Source: Methyloligella sp. GL2
GTDB taxonomy: Bacteria > Pseudomonadota > Alphaproteobacteria > Rhizobiales > Methyloligellaceae
Reading direction: 5' to 3'
Assembly (NCBI RefSeq): GCF_013341275.1
Contig: NZ_CP054476.1
Coordinates: 881,501-945,500 of the forward strand
DNA length: 64,000 nt
Shown: positions 17,736 through 27,076 of the stretch, piece after piece
How the letters are laid out: every line of letters starts with the position of its first letter
Numbering within the stretch: the stretch's first letter is position 1
Notes under the pieces: generated by a model
Databases searched by the model: none
Told to the model about the DNA's origin: nothing
What the model saw: only the letters and a program-made list of their open reading frames with translations
Translations under genes and position numbers: made by a program

Positions 17736-18492
17736 AGGGCTGCACCAAGAAAAATTCGATTGCGAGCATGACGGTGATGAAGGCCAGCGTGTAGCCGAGG
17801 ATCGCCGTCACATTGAAAAGCTGAAAATTCAGATGGAGCTCGAAGCCGACGCCGTTCGGCCGGCCCAAAAGCTCGACCACCAGCACGATCTTCCAGATCA
17901 GGGAAAGCCCGGTGCGCGAGGCGGCCGCGATATAGGGCTGGAGCTGCGGCAGCACCACATGGCGCAGCCGCTCCATCGGCGGCATGCGGTAGGCGCGGGC
18001 CATCTCGTCCAGCCCCGGATCGAGGGCGCGGGCGCCTTCGCGCAAGGTGACGATGACATTGGGGATCTTGTTCAGGGCAACGGCGCCGATGGCGGCGGCC
18101 TCGGTCAGCCCGAACCAGACATAGGCCAGAATGATGATCACCAGCGCCGGCAGGTTGAGCAGCACGATGAGCCAGGGGTCGAACAGGCGGTTCAGCTTCG
18201 GCGATTGGCCGAGGATAATGCCGATGACGCAGCCGATCACCATGGCGACGACGAAGGAGGCGGCGACGCGCCATAGCGTGATGCCCAGCTCCGACAGCAG
18301 CGGGCCGTGGATCGCTTCGTCGACGGTGTACTCGACCACCTCAACGGGGCCGGGGAGAAGCCGGCTATCGGCTACCGCCGCGGCGACATACCAGATGCCG
18401 ACGAACACCAGGAACGAGATCAGCGAGGCCGCCCAGGCCCGGCGGGACCCGGACTTTGCGTCCCGGTTCGGCTGGGCGATCATGACCGTCAC
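17695..18492 (-). CDS. NitT/TauT-type ABC transporter permease
   Basis: A 265-residue permease with about six membrane segments and the EAA-type cytoplasmic loop EMARAYRMPPMERLRHVVLP, which docks on the ATPase. The TauC/SsuC-like start FLVFVGIWYVAAAVADSRLL is visible. The GTG at 18492 overlaps the stop of the substrate-binding protein gene (GTGA); an ATG lies 9 bases further in at 18483. Together with the ATPase and binding protein it forms a complete importer. Confidence 0.92.
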   Translation of the reverse strand: MTVMIAQPNRDAKSGSRRAWAASLISFLVFVGIWYVAAAVADSRLLPGPVEVVEYTVDEAIHGPLLSELGITLWRVAASFVVAMVIGCVIGIILGQSPKLNRLFDPWLIVLLNLPALVIIILAYVWFGLTEAAAIGAVALNKIPNVIVTLREGARALDPGLDEMARAYRMPPMERLRHVVLPQLQPYIAAASRTGLSLIWKIVLVVELLGRPNGVGFELHLNFQLFNVTAILGYTLAFITVMLAIEFFLVQPFERYTTRWRNRPV

Positions 18493-19466
18493 GCCCCGTT
18501 CCCCGTCCAGAAGGTGCCCGGCGCCAGCTCCTGGCTCGGCCCGACCAGGCGTTCGCCGCCGAATTCGCGCAAGAAGTGATACAGCACCTTGGCGTCGGCC
18601 TCGTTCTGGGCTGTGGAGCGCTCCGGGATGCCCTCGCGGTAGCGGCGGCGTAGCGCCTCGAAAGTGGCTTCGTTCTCCGCCTTCATCAGCGGTTTCAGCC
18701 GTTCCCAGGCCGCATCGTCGGTGGCCAGGATTTCATTGGCCTTCTCGGCGGCGCGCAGGAAGCCGCCGATGGCGTCCGGATTATCCTTGGCCCAGGTCTC
18801 GCTGAACACGAAGCCGACCATGGAGACCTCGCCCTTGGCGCCAAGCTCCTTGACCACATCCTCGATGCCGATGAGCTGGGTAAAGCCCTTGGCCTCGAGC
18901 CGGGAGGCATAGGGCCAATAGTTCAACACCGCGTCGATCTCGCCCTGCTGCGCCTTCTCGGACAGAAGCGGCGGGGCGCCGAACACCTGGCGGGTGTCGG
19001 TGCGAAGGTCGATGCCGGCGGTGCGCAAGGCATAGGCCACTGTGAGCAGCCAGCTCTTGTCCAGCGGCCCGCCAGCGATGCCCAGGGTCTTGCCCTTCAG
19101 ATCGCCCAGCGTCTTGATGTCGGAATCGGGGGGCACCATGATCGCGCCGAGCGCGGTGGTGAAAGGCGAGAAGGTGAAGTCGGAGCCGCCGGCACGCTCG
19201 CGCGAGACCCATAGCCAGTCGGTGGCGATGATGTCGACGGAGCCGCCCTGCAAGCCCACTGCGGTCGCCTGATTGCTGGCCAGGGGCAGCACGTCGAGCT
19301 TGATGCCTTCGGCCTTGTCCAGCCCGTAATGCTGCATGGTGTCGAGCAGCCAGCTGATGGTGCCGAATTTCAGGACGCCGATAGAGAGATCCTCCTCGGC
19401 GGCCGCAGGCGCCGCGGCGAGGCCGGCGCTAAGGGAAATCACGAGGGCGAAAAGAAGGTTTCGCAA
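18489..19466 (-). CDS. NitT/TauT-type periplasmic substrate-binding protein
   Basis: A 325-residue substrate-binding protein with a clear signal peptide ending AAPAAAEEDL. The NMT1/SsuA-like fold is shown by IGVLKFGTISWLLDTMQHYG, VGLQGGSVDIIATDW and LKGKTLGIAGGPLDKSWLL. It binds the importer's ligand in the periplasm. Relatives near quinoprotein dehydrogenases are known to me, but the ligand (PQQ, an organic acid, a sulfonate or a thiamine-like compound) cannot be read from the sequence. The gene begins 3 bases after the response regulator stop, so it shares an operon with a two-component system. Confidence 0.9.
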   Translation of the reverse strand: MRNLLFALVISLSAGLAAAPAAAEEDLSIGVLKFGTISWLLDTMQHYGLDKAEGIKLDVLPLASNQATAVGLQGGSVDIIATDWLWVSRERAGGSDFTFSPFTTALGAIMVPPDSDIKTLGDLKGKTLGIAGGPLDKSWLLTVAYALRTAGIDLRTDTRQVFGAPPLLSEKAQQGEIDAVLNYWPYASRLEAKGFTQLIGIEDVVKELGAKGEVSMVGFVFSETWAKDNPDAIGGFLRAAEKANEILATDDAAWERLKPLMKAENEATFEALRRRYREGIPERSTAQNEADAKVLYHFLREFGGERLVGPSQELAPGTFWTGNGA

Positions 19467-19469
19467 CGG

Positions 19470-20204
19470 TCACTCCTTCGACGAGGTTGCGGATTGGGCG
19501 GCGCTTTTTTCGGCTTCGGGCTTTTCGCTCGGCGCTTTCAGCCGGTAGCCGTGGCCGCGGACGGTTTCCAGCAGAGGTTCGCGCTCTTCGGTATCGATCT
19601 TGCGACGGAGCCGGGCGATATAGACGTCGACCACATTGGTGAGCGGATCTTCGCTATAGCCCCAGACCTGATTGAGGATGCGGGTGCGGGAGAAGACCCG
19701 GCCCGGGGCGCTCATCAACAGCTCCAGAATGGCGAGCTCCTTGGCGGTGAGCTTGATGGTCTCGCCGCCGCGGGTGACCTCCAGCGCGTCGCGGTCGAGC
19801 GCCAGATCGGCCACTTGCAGCACGTTGGAGTTGGGCGCGAAATGATGCGAGCGGCGGACCAGCGCTTCCATACGGGCCAGCAGCTCGTCGAAATCGAAGG
19901 GCTTGGGCAGATAGTCGTCGGCGCCGATCTTCAGCCCCTTGATCTTGTCCTCCAGCGTGTCCATCGCCGTCAGCATCAGGATCGGGGTGTGGATGCCTTC
20001 GGCACGCAGGCGTTGGCAGACATCGTAGCCATGCATATCCGGCAGCATCAGATCGAGCACGATGACGTCGAACTCGCCGGTGCGGGCAAGCTCAACGCCT
20101 TCGCCGCCGGCCGATGCGACGGTGACGCCATGATTTTCCGCCCGCAAGCCCCGATCGATGAAGTCGGCGACCCGCGGTTCATCCTCCACTAGAAGCACGT
20201 TCAC
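19470..20204 (-). CDS. OmpR/PhoB-family response regulator
   Basis: A 244-residue regulator. The receiver domain has MNVLLVEDEPRVADFIDRGL, the phosphoacceptor Asp in VIVLDLMLPDMHG, and Lys in YLPKPFDF. The winged-helix DNA-binding domain follows, with the segment LTAKELAILELLMSAPGRV and ending LETVRGHGYRLK. It overlaps the sensor kinase gene by 4 bases upstream and is 3 bases from the substrate-binding protein gene downstream. It therefore probably controls its own operon, including the importer, and possibly the neighbouring divergent genes. Confidence 0.94.
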   Translation of the reverse strand: MNVLLVEDEPRVADFIDRGLRAENHGVTVASAGGEGVELARTGEFDVIVLDLMLPDMHGYDVCQRLRAEGIHTPILMLTAMDTLEDKIKGLKIGADDYLPKPFDFDELLARMEALVRRSHHFAPNSNVLQVADLALDRDALEVTRGGETIKLTAKELAILELLMSAPGRVFSRTRILNQVWGYSEDPLTNVVDVYIARLRRKIDTEEREPLLETVRGHGYRLKAPSEKPEAEKSAAQSATSSKE

Positions 20205-21796
20205 GATGCCCTCTCCGCTTTTTCGGCGGGCAAGGTGATGGTGACGGTGGAGCCTTTGCCAAGACGGCTCTTCATTTCGATCCTCCCCTTGTGAGCCTCG
20301 ACGATGGCTTTGGCCAACGGCAAGCCGAGACCCATGCCTTCTTCGTTATGCTGCATGGCGTTTCCTCCCCGACGAAAGCGCTCGAAAATGCTTTCCAGCT
20401 CGTCGGGTGCGATACCGATACCGTCATCGGCAACGCGTATGGTCAGGGTCTGCCCCTTCTTGGTGAGCTCGACCTTCACGGTCCCGCGCGGCTTCGAATA
20501 GCGGATGGCGTTATCCAGCAGAACGCCGAAAAGCTGCCTGAGCCGCGCCGGGTCCCCATGGACATAAGCCTCTTTGGCCTTGTTCTCAAAGGTTACGGTA
20601 ACGGTCTTCGACTTGGCGATGACCTCGACATCGCCGCAGACCCGCTCCAGCAGTTCGCCCAGATCGAGATTCTGCAAATTGATCTTGGCGGCGCCGGCAC
20701 CCTGGCGGGCGATGAACAGAAGGTCGTTGACCAGCACCGAAAGGTGCTTGGCCTGTTCGACGATGCGGTCGATGGAGTGCTTGTACTCGGCGATGCGCTT
20801 GTTCTTGCCGCGCAGCGCGATCTCGCCTTCGCCGCGGATGATGGTGAGCGGGGTGCGCAGCTCATGGCTGATATCGGCGAAGAAGCCGCGGCGGGTCTCG
20901 TCGATATGGCGCAAGGATTCGTTGGCGCGGCGCAGCTCTTCGGTGCGCTCGGCGACCATGGTCTCCAGATTGGCCTGGGCGGATTCCAGCGCCTTTTGAT
21001 GGGCCTGCAGATCGGCTGCCATCTGATTGAAGCTCTGGCCGAGATCGGCGAACTCGTCGCGGCCGCGAATGGCGATGCGGTGGGAGAGGTCGCCCTCGGC
21101 CAGCGAGCGGGTGCCGCGCAACAGCTCGGCCAGCGGCGTGCGCAAGCCATGCAGCAGCAGCGCCACAAGCGCCAAGGTGGCGACGATGGCGATGGCGGCG
21201 TGGATCTGGCTGATCTGCTCCAGCCGGTTCAGCAGACGGGCGGCATCGGCGTCGATCTGATTCACCTCGGCGGTCTCGTCGGCGACGGCCTGTTCCACCA
21301 GCTCGTTGAGCTTCTGGTCGATGCCGCCTTTCAGGAGATCGATCAGCCGCTGCCAGGCGATGTCGGGGCGGCCGCGGCTTCGAAGCTGCTCGACCTCAGC
21401 GAGCTGATCGAGGGTGTGCTGGAATTCTTTCTTGATGGCGTTGAGCCGGGTGATCTCCTCTGCCTCGGTGTCGTATTCGGCCTCGCCGACCAGCTGCAGC
21501 TCGTGCTCGCTCTGCTGTTCCAGCTTGTCCAGATCGGCTTCGATCACCTTTTCCAGGTAGGCCGCGCCGAAGGGGCGCTGCGAGGTGCCGGTCAGCAGCG
21601 TATCGGTCCAGGCCTTGAACAGCTGGCGGCTGTGGCGCGAGAGCTGAAGCTGGGTCTCCAGCTCCTCATGGGCAATGCGCGAACGGGTGAGATAGTCGTG
21701 GGACTTGGCGACCCCCCAATAGGCGAGACCTGCTGCAGAAAGAGACATGGTGAGCAATAACCCCGCCGTGATCACCAGCTTGGTCTGGTAACGCAT
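20201..21796 (-). CDS. membrane sensor histidine kinase
   Basis: A 531-residue kinase. One membrane segment lies at about residues 8-30, then a long helical periplasmic domain of roughly 150 residues rich in Glu, Gln and Leu, then a second membrane segment (IAIVATLALVALLLHGL). A HAMP linker and coiled coil follow, then HisKA with the phosphorylated His in FFADISHELRTPLTIIRGEG. The ATPase domain has VLLDNAIRYSKPRG, VADDGIGIAPDELESIF and GMGLGLPLAKAIVEAH. The ATG at 21796 is used; a GTG at 21808 is possible. As first gene of the operon it may sense the ligand or state of the importer it is encoded with. Confidence 0.93.
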   Translation of the reverse strand: MRYQTKLVITAGLLLTMSLSAAGLAYWGVAKSHDYLTRSRIAHEELETQLQLSRHSRQLFKAWTDTLLTGTSQRPFGAAYLEKVIEADLDKLEQQSEHELQLVGEAEYDTEAEEITRLNAIKKEFQHTLDQLAEVEQLRSRGRPDIAWQRLIDLLKGGIDQKLNELVEQAVADETAEVNQIDADAARLLNRLEQISQIHAAIAIVATLALVALLLHGLRTPLAELLRGTRSLAEGDLSHRIAIRGRDEFADLGQSFNQMAADLQAHQKALESAQANLETMVAERTEELRRANESLRHIDETRRGFFADISHELRTPLTIIRGEGEIALRGKNKRIAEYKHSIDRIVEQAKHLSVLVNDLLFIARQGAGAAKINLQNLDLGELLERVCGDVEVIAKSKTVTVTFENKAKEAYVHGDPARLRQLFGVLLDNAIRYSKPRGTVKVELTKKGQTLTIRVADDGIGIAPDELESIFERFRRGGNAMQHNEEGMGLGLPLAKAIVEAHKGRIEMKSRLGKGSTVTITLPAEKAERAS

Positions 21797-22197
21797 TCCC
21801 AATCTCACGTTTCAGGATCCGGCGCTGGCTGCGGCGAACCCTTGCGGCCGGCCGAGGGCGGATTCGGACCCGACTTCCCCCTCAACCAGACAATCCTCTC
21901 CCTCTCTATACCGCATGTTCCCGGCTTTGCCCCGTGCTGCACCCGCTGTCGTAATTGGATTTTCATCTGGGTTTCATCTCCGTTTCATCTTCGGAGCGGT
22001 TTGCGGCATCGGAGAAGGGCTTCTGTGGCACCGAGGCCACCGGTTTCTCTATCCTCCCGAGCGCATTGCCAATTTATCCCGTTCATTATTGGAGATGTGG
22101 CAATCGACTGATATGACAGTCCGGTTACGGCGGCGTGCCGCCGGTTCCGAGATCGATGCTGCTTTGGGGGGACAGCTTGCGATTCGGCCGACGAGTA
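21797..22197. other. noncoding divergent region between sensor kinase operon and exported-protein pair
   Basis: About 400 bases separating two divergent transcription units: the kinase-ABC operon to the left and the tandem exported proteins to the right. It must hold promoters for both. The short frames within have no family features. I see no clear -10/-35 pair or operator, though TTTCATCTGGGTTTCATCT near 21960 is a short direct repeat that could be a response-regulator site. Confidence 0.45.
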
Positions 22198-23043
22198 ATG
22201 CGTAGGAGACGTGTGTCCGGTCGGATCGTTGTTCGGCCTATGTTGCCGCGTCTGGTGTTTGTGGTGCCGGCGCTGTTGGCGGGATCGCTGATTTGCGCAC
22301 CGGCGCACGCCGAATTCGAAATCCCGCAAGTTAATGTCGACGCCAACACGATCGAGGCGGAGTATCGCGGTGCGGCCCATAGCGGCGTGCCGGAGGCTGA
22401 GCCGGGCGAGGAGAAGCCGCTTCGCCAAAGCCATGAGCTGGAATTTCAACTGGCCCCCACCGATTGGTGGATGTACCGCCTGACGCCCGGTCTGACGCAA
22501 GTCTCCGGTGGGGATCTGGAATTCCGCGATCTCAGCATCGAGACGCAATTCGTGCTGCACCGGCGCCCCGGGGACGGTTACGGCCTCGCTTTCATGTTCG
22601 GCTATATCAGCCATTTCCAAAGCGCGCGCGAGGAGCCCGACGAGTTCGAATACGGGCCGATCTTCGAATATGCGTCCGGGCCCTGGCTGCTCACCCTCAA
22701 TCCGATGCTGAATCTGGAGCGGGGTAATTTCGCCAAGGACGGCACCGGCTTCGAATATGCCAGCCAGCTGGAATACCGCTTCGCCGAGCATTGGTCGATC
22801 GCGGCGCTGGCCTTCGGCGAGATCGAGGAGCTGGCCCATTCCGGCCCGCTGGACGACCAAACCCATCAGGCCGGCCCCACCCTCTACTACCTGATCGGCG
22901 AGAGCGAGGAAGAGCTCTACGAGCCGGAGCTGGAGGGGCCGGGACGGAAGACCGCCTGGCGTATCGGGCTGGGGCTTCTATTCGGCCTGACGCCGGCAAC
23001 CACCGATCTCTCAGTGAAAGCGATGGCGGCCCTTGAGTACTGA
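22198..23043 (+). CDS. exported protein of unknown function, paralog 1 (beta-barrel-like)
   Basis: About 281 residues. A signal sequence ends at APAHAEFEIP. The mature part has alternating polar and aromatic residues with many short strands (for example YGPIFEYASGPWLLTLNP), ends LSVKAMAALEY, and looks like a small outer-membrane or periplasmic beta structure. It is clearly related to the next gene: both have AEFE at the mature start, an EYRGA or QYRGA block, then LRQSHELEFQL versus LDQSQEFELQM, and GPIFEY. I do not recognise a named family. The ATG at 22198 is tentative; 22240 gives a shorter signal peptide. It overlaps the next gene by 11 bases. Confidence 0.75.
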   Translation: MRRRRVSGRIVVRPMLPRLVFVVPALLAGSLICAPAHAEFEIPQVNVDANTIEAEYRGAAHSGVPEAEPGEEKPLRQSHELEFQLAPTDWWMYRLTPGLTQVSGGDLEFRDLSIETQFVLHRRPGDGYGLAFMFGYISHFQSAREEPDEFEYGPIFEYASGPWLLTLNPMLNLERGNFAKDGTGFEYASQLEYRFAEHWSIAALAFGEIEELAHSGPLDDQTHQAGPTLYYLIGESEEELYEPELEGPGRKTAWRIGLGLLFGLTPATTDLSVKAMAALEY

Positions 23044-23857
23044 GCGGCATAGGCTTCTGCTCCTCGGAGCTTCGCTCGCTGCGCTCGGCGCTTTGGCTTC
23101 GCCGGCGCTTGCCGAGTTCGAGGTGCAGGAATCGACCATCGATGCGGGCGAGATCCAGCTGCAATATCGCGGCGCGACCCATCATGGGCTGGCGGAGACC
23201 GACGATCCCGACGACGATCTACCGCTGGATCAGAGCCAGGAATTCGAGCTGCAGATGAGCCCGACCAGCCATTGGCTGCTGGCGTTCACGCAAGGCTACA
23301 CCCAGCCGGATGGCGAGACGTTCGACATCAATGCCATCGAGTTCGAGACCCAGGTGGAGATCGTCACGCTGGAGGGAGACGGGTTCGGCTTCGCCATGCA
23401 GGGCGGCATCGAGCAGCCGGTTGGCAATGGCCGGGGCGATCCCGGCGACCTGCATTTCGGGCCGATCTTCGAATACGGCAAGGGCGACTTTCTGCTCACC
23501 AACGACATCTTGTTCTTCAAGGAAAAATGGGGGCCGAGCGAGCAGCAGGGGCTCGGGCTCGAATACAGCCTGCAAGCCGCCTATAGCGTCAGCGATCGTC
23601 TGGTGCTGGCACTGGAAGCCTTCGGCGAGGTGGACGATCTCGCCGCGACGGGGCCCTTCGGCGCGCAGGAGCATTATGTCGGACCCGCCTTCTATTACAC
23701 CTGGGGCAATGACGACGATTTCCTGATCGAGGCGGGCGAGGGTGACTTCCCGGAGAAATACGACGAGTTCACGGTCAGCTTCGGGGTGCTGTTCGGCCTG
23801 ACCGAGGCGAGTTCCGACGTCGCCGCCAAGGTTTTCGTCGGCTACGAGTTCAACTAG
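23033..23857 (+). CDS. exported protein of unknown function, paralog 2 (beta-barrel-like)
   Basis: A 274-residue homolog of the preceding gene product. The signal peptide (LLLLGASLAALGALASPALA) is followed by AEFEVQESTIDAGEIQLQYR. It is acidic, with DDPDDDLPLD near residue 60 and NDDDFLIEAGEGD near residue 225. Strand-rich sequence ends in the aromatic/Asn pattern VGYEFN, close to barrel C-termini. The start is a TTG at 23033 that overlaps the previous gene's end; no ATG gives a signal peptide. Tandem duplication with overlap suggests the two products work together, perhaps as an outer-membrane pair beside the TonB system. Confidence 0.78.
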   Translation: MSTERHRLLLLGASLAALGALASPALAEFEVQESTIDAGEIQLQYRGATHHGLAETDDPDDDLPLDQSQEFELQMSPTSHWLLAFTQGYTQPDGETFDINAIEFETQVEIVTLEGDGFGFAMQGGIEQPVGNGRGDPGDLHFGPIFEYGKGDFLLTNDILFFKEKWGPSEQQGLGLEYSLQAAYSVSDRLVLALEAFGEVDDLAATGPFGAQEHYVGPAFYYTWGNDDDFLIEAGEGDFPEKYDEFTVSFGVLFGLTEASSDVAAKVFVGYEFN

Positions 23858-23872
23858 CCTGGTTTGGCTGAG

Positions 23873-24628
23873 CTAATTTTTTGCGATGCTAAATCGGTAC
23901 GGGATCTTCATCGTGAAACTGTCTTGCGACAGCTCGCTGGGAATAGCCGGATAGGGGGCGGCTTGCCGGACGGATGCCAACGCGGCGTCATCGAGAGCTG
24001 CATGACCCGAACTTTTGATGACCTTGGAGGAAAGCAGCTCGCCGGACCCATCGATGGTAAATTCAACAATCACGTAGCCGACGCTCTTGGAGCGTAGCTG
24101 CGGTTTAAAGTTCTCGATATGCTTGCGTAGAGAGCCGATGAAAGCTTTCCGTGCCGAGGTGCTCCCGCCGCCGCTCTGCGCCGCACCACGCATCGTAGCC
24201 ACTTGGTCGGGACGGTAATCCATGGTGATTTCCTGGGTGGGCTGAGGTTCGACCTCCTTCACCTCAGGCTGGATTTCCAGCTCTTGCTGCGGTCCCTCGT
24301 CGGATTCAATCACTTCGGCGTCTTCGACGGTCTCTGCTTCTTGCGCTTGCTCTGGCGTGACTTCCGTCGTCTCGGCAGGTTTGACCTCTTGAACTTCATC
24401 GGATGGAACTTCGGCGAGTCGCTGGCGCTGGGGGAGAATTTCCTGAGCCGTCATCGCGTCGCTTCCGAGACTAGCGAGATTCTGGATGGCGGGGCTCTGC
24501 TGCACCACCACCATCAGATCCTCGCCGGAGCCCTTCTGCAGAGCCAAGCCGCCGGAGCTGTCGAGCAAGAACAGCGCGAGCGCGGCGTGAACCGCGATGG
24601 AGAGGAGCCATGTGAAAAGGCGGATCAT
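23873..24628 (-). CDS. tonB: TonB-family energy transducer
   Basis: A 251-residue TonB. An N-terminal membrane anchor (SIAVHAALALFLLDS) contains the conserved Ser/His face. A long Glu/Pro/Val-rich periplasmic linker of about 100 residues follows. The C-terminal TonB domain (residues about 160-251) has YVIVEFTIDGSGELLSSKVI and ALDDAALASVRQAAPYPAIP. TonB carries the proton-motive energy from ExbBD to outer-membrane receptors. It lies 33 bases after exbD in the same operon. The nearest candidate partner receptor is the large one at 27077. Confidence 0.93.
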   Translation of the reverse strand: MIRLFTWLLSIAVHAALALFLLDSSGGLALQKGSGEDLMVVVQQSPAIQNLASLGSDAMTAQEILPQRQRLAEVPSDEVQEVKPAETTEVTPEQAQEAETVEDAEVIESDEGPQQELEIQPEVKEVEPQPTQEITMDYRPDQVATMRGAAQSGGGSTSARKAFIGSLRKHIENFKPQLRSKSVGYVIVEFTIDGSGELLSSKVIKSSGHAALDDAALASVRQAAPYPAIPSELSQDSFTMKIPYRFSIAKN

Positions 24629-24661
24629 CGTGTCGGCCCGTTCTCGAGCAAGGGGGCGGGG

Positions 24662-25101
24662 TTACTCGCCGCCATGCTTGGGCTGGGAAAGCAGCGAGAC
24701 GCGGCCATAGCCGCTCTTGCCCACGAGCCCGAGGATATCCATCACCTTGCCGTAGACGGCGCTCTTATCGGCGCGCACATAGACCACGGTGTCGCCCTCC
24801 TGGGCGCGGATCGCCTGCAGGCGCGGGATGAGCTGCGCTTCGGTCACCTGATCTTCCCGGATATAGAGCCCGCCATCGGCGGTGAGGGAAACGATCATCG
24901 GCTTTTGCGGATTGCTCACGCGGGTGGCGGAGGTGGACGGCAATTCGACGGGCACGCCGGCCATCATCAACGGCGCGGCGACCATGAAGATCACCAACAA
25001 GACCAGCATCACGTCCACCATGGGCGTGATGTTGATCTCGGCCATGGGCTGATAGCCGCCCTCATCGGCCTCGCCACCGCCATTGCCCACGAACATCGCC
25101 A

Positions 25102-25102
<1 letters not shown>
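24662..25102 (-). CDS. exbD: biopolymer transport protein ExbD
   Basis: A 146-residue ExbD/TolR protein with one membrane segment and a periplasmic domain. The functional block INITPMVDVMLVLLVIFMVA contains the essential membrane Asp that takes part in proton flow. Its ATG shares a base with the exbB stop (TAATG), so translation is coupled. It is placed between exbB and tonB, which marks it as ExbD and not TolR. Confidence 0.94.
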
Positions 25103-25773
<671 letters not shown>

Positions 25774-25783
25774 GGTGGTGCCC

Positions 25784-26329
25784 CTACTTGCTGAGCTGCG
25801 CTTCAGTGCGCGATGAAAGGGTAAGCTTCGAGAAGCAGTCGTCAATCGGTCCGGACGACGTGCGGCATTCCAGGATGTCGTTGACCAGGAAGCTGCCGAT
25901 ATCGGTGCAGCTGCTTCCGGCGATGTCGAACAGCTTCACCTGCTGCTTGTTGGGCCGGACCGGTCCGAGCTGAATGGCGAAGCGGTGGCCGATGATGCCG
26001 TCGGTGCGGAACTCGATCAAATCCAATTTGAGACTCTCGTAGCGGCTGTCGGCCTTATTGGTGATGACCATATAGGCCCGGCAGTTCGGGCCGGCCGGCT
26101 CGAGCTTGTTCAACTCCAAAGCCAGGCTTCCGGGTTCCGGGCTGCCGGATTGCGGCGTGGCCGGCGCATCGGTCTTCGTCTCTGCGGCCGGCTCCGGCGT
26201 GTCCTGTGCCAGGGCGGGGACGGGCTGGATCAGCGCCGCCGCGGCGAGCCATGCCGCGGCGAGGAAGGCTGCGAAACCGACGCCATAGAAGTCGCTAACG
26301 CCGCGATGTCTGGAAGGACGGCGACACAT
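25784..26329 (-). CDS. exported TonB-operon companion protein of unknown function
   Basis: About 181 residues with an N-terminal hydrophobic signal ([16 protein letters not shown], then VPALAQ), an Ala/Pro/Glu-rich spacer and a conserved-looking C-terminal domain: [40 protein letters not shown], and paired cysteines in [20 protein letters not shown] and DDCFSKL. I recall similar small exported proteins upstream of exbB in other alphaproteobacteria, often labelled 'Tat pathway signal sequence domain protein', with no known role. It ends 10 bases before exbB. Periplasmic location and operon position suggest a helper of TonB-dependent uptake. The start is uncertain. Confidence 0.7.
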   Translation of the reverse strand: MCRRPSRHRGVSDFYGVGFAAFLAAAWLAAAALIQPVPALAQDTPEPAAETKTDAPATPQSGSPEPGSLALELNKLEPAGPNCRAYMVITNKADSRYESLKLDLIEFRTDGIIGHRFAIQLGPVRPNKQQVKLFDIAGSSCTDIGSFLVNDILECRTSSGPIDDCFSKLTLSSRTEAQLSK

Positions 26330-27076
26330 GCGCCGCGGCCGGCAGAGCGCTTCGCGGCTATTGGCGAGACTTTCCACAAACATTGAACCACACACCCGCA
26401 AAATCTTTCGCCCGCACGCGACCCGCCGTTTACCATCGGGCAACCTTGCTATACGCGCTTTGGCAAAGCTTCACACGCCGAAACGGCAATTTTCTCCGCG
26501 GCCACCGCGCCAAAATTTCGGCGGGCCGCTCGTATGTTGGATGCGGCAAATCACCCGAGATAATAGGCCGCGGCAATGGGTAGCGGGAGTTGTTGGGTGA
26601 ATCAACTGCCTTGCGGCCCTTGCGTTAAGGGCGAAACCGCATCTCGCGGCGGCGGGTCGAGGGCAAGACTTGCTTCTTTAAAGCGCTGAAAAGTTGGGAA
26701 AGATCGGGACTGTTGGCAATTGAAATGCCAGGTTTTCCCGACCATCGTAGGATAGCGTTAATAGTCCCTTCATGTTCTATTCATTTCGGGACTGCGAAGA
26801 TTCGTAGCAACGCGATACGCCAGTTGGGGGGCGATCGGGGGCATTAAGATTAGGGGATGAGCCAGGGCCCTTTTAGTAATTCCGGCCACTGGCAAAAAGG
26901 CAACATTCCGGCGACGCACCGCATTGGGGGCGGCTTCGCCGGCATCCTTAAACTTCTCAAGCTCTCCGAACTTCCCACGACACGGCAAGCATAAGGGCCA
27001 AAACGGCCCAGACAAATGTGCCCATGCGGTTCGGTTGACCGTGTGGGGACCGATTGGACTTGCAGGGGGTGGGACT
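26330..27076. other. noncoding divergent region upstream of the TonB-dependent receptor
   Basis: About 750 bases between the TonB operon and the receptor gene. Open frames here are short or are upstream extensions of the receptor frame. I see no cobalamin riboswitch box and no iron-type operator that I can defend. An inverted repeat AGTCCC-N19-GGGACT lies at 26763-26793. The region must hold two divergent promoters. Nothing else stands out. Confidence 0.45.

Noticed and set aside
26330-27076. Cobalamin riboswitch before the TonB-dependent receptor
   Set aside because: I could not find the B12-box consensus or the expected helices; the ligand is more likely not vitamin B12.
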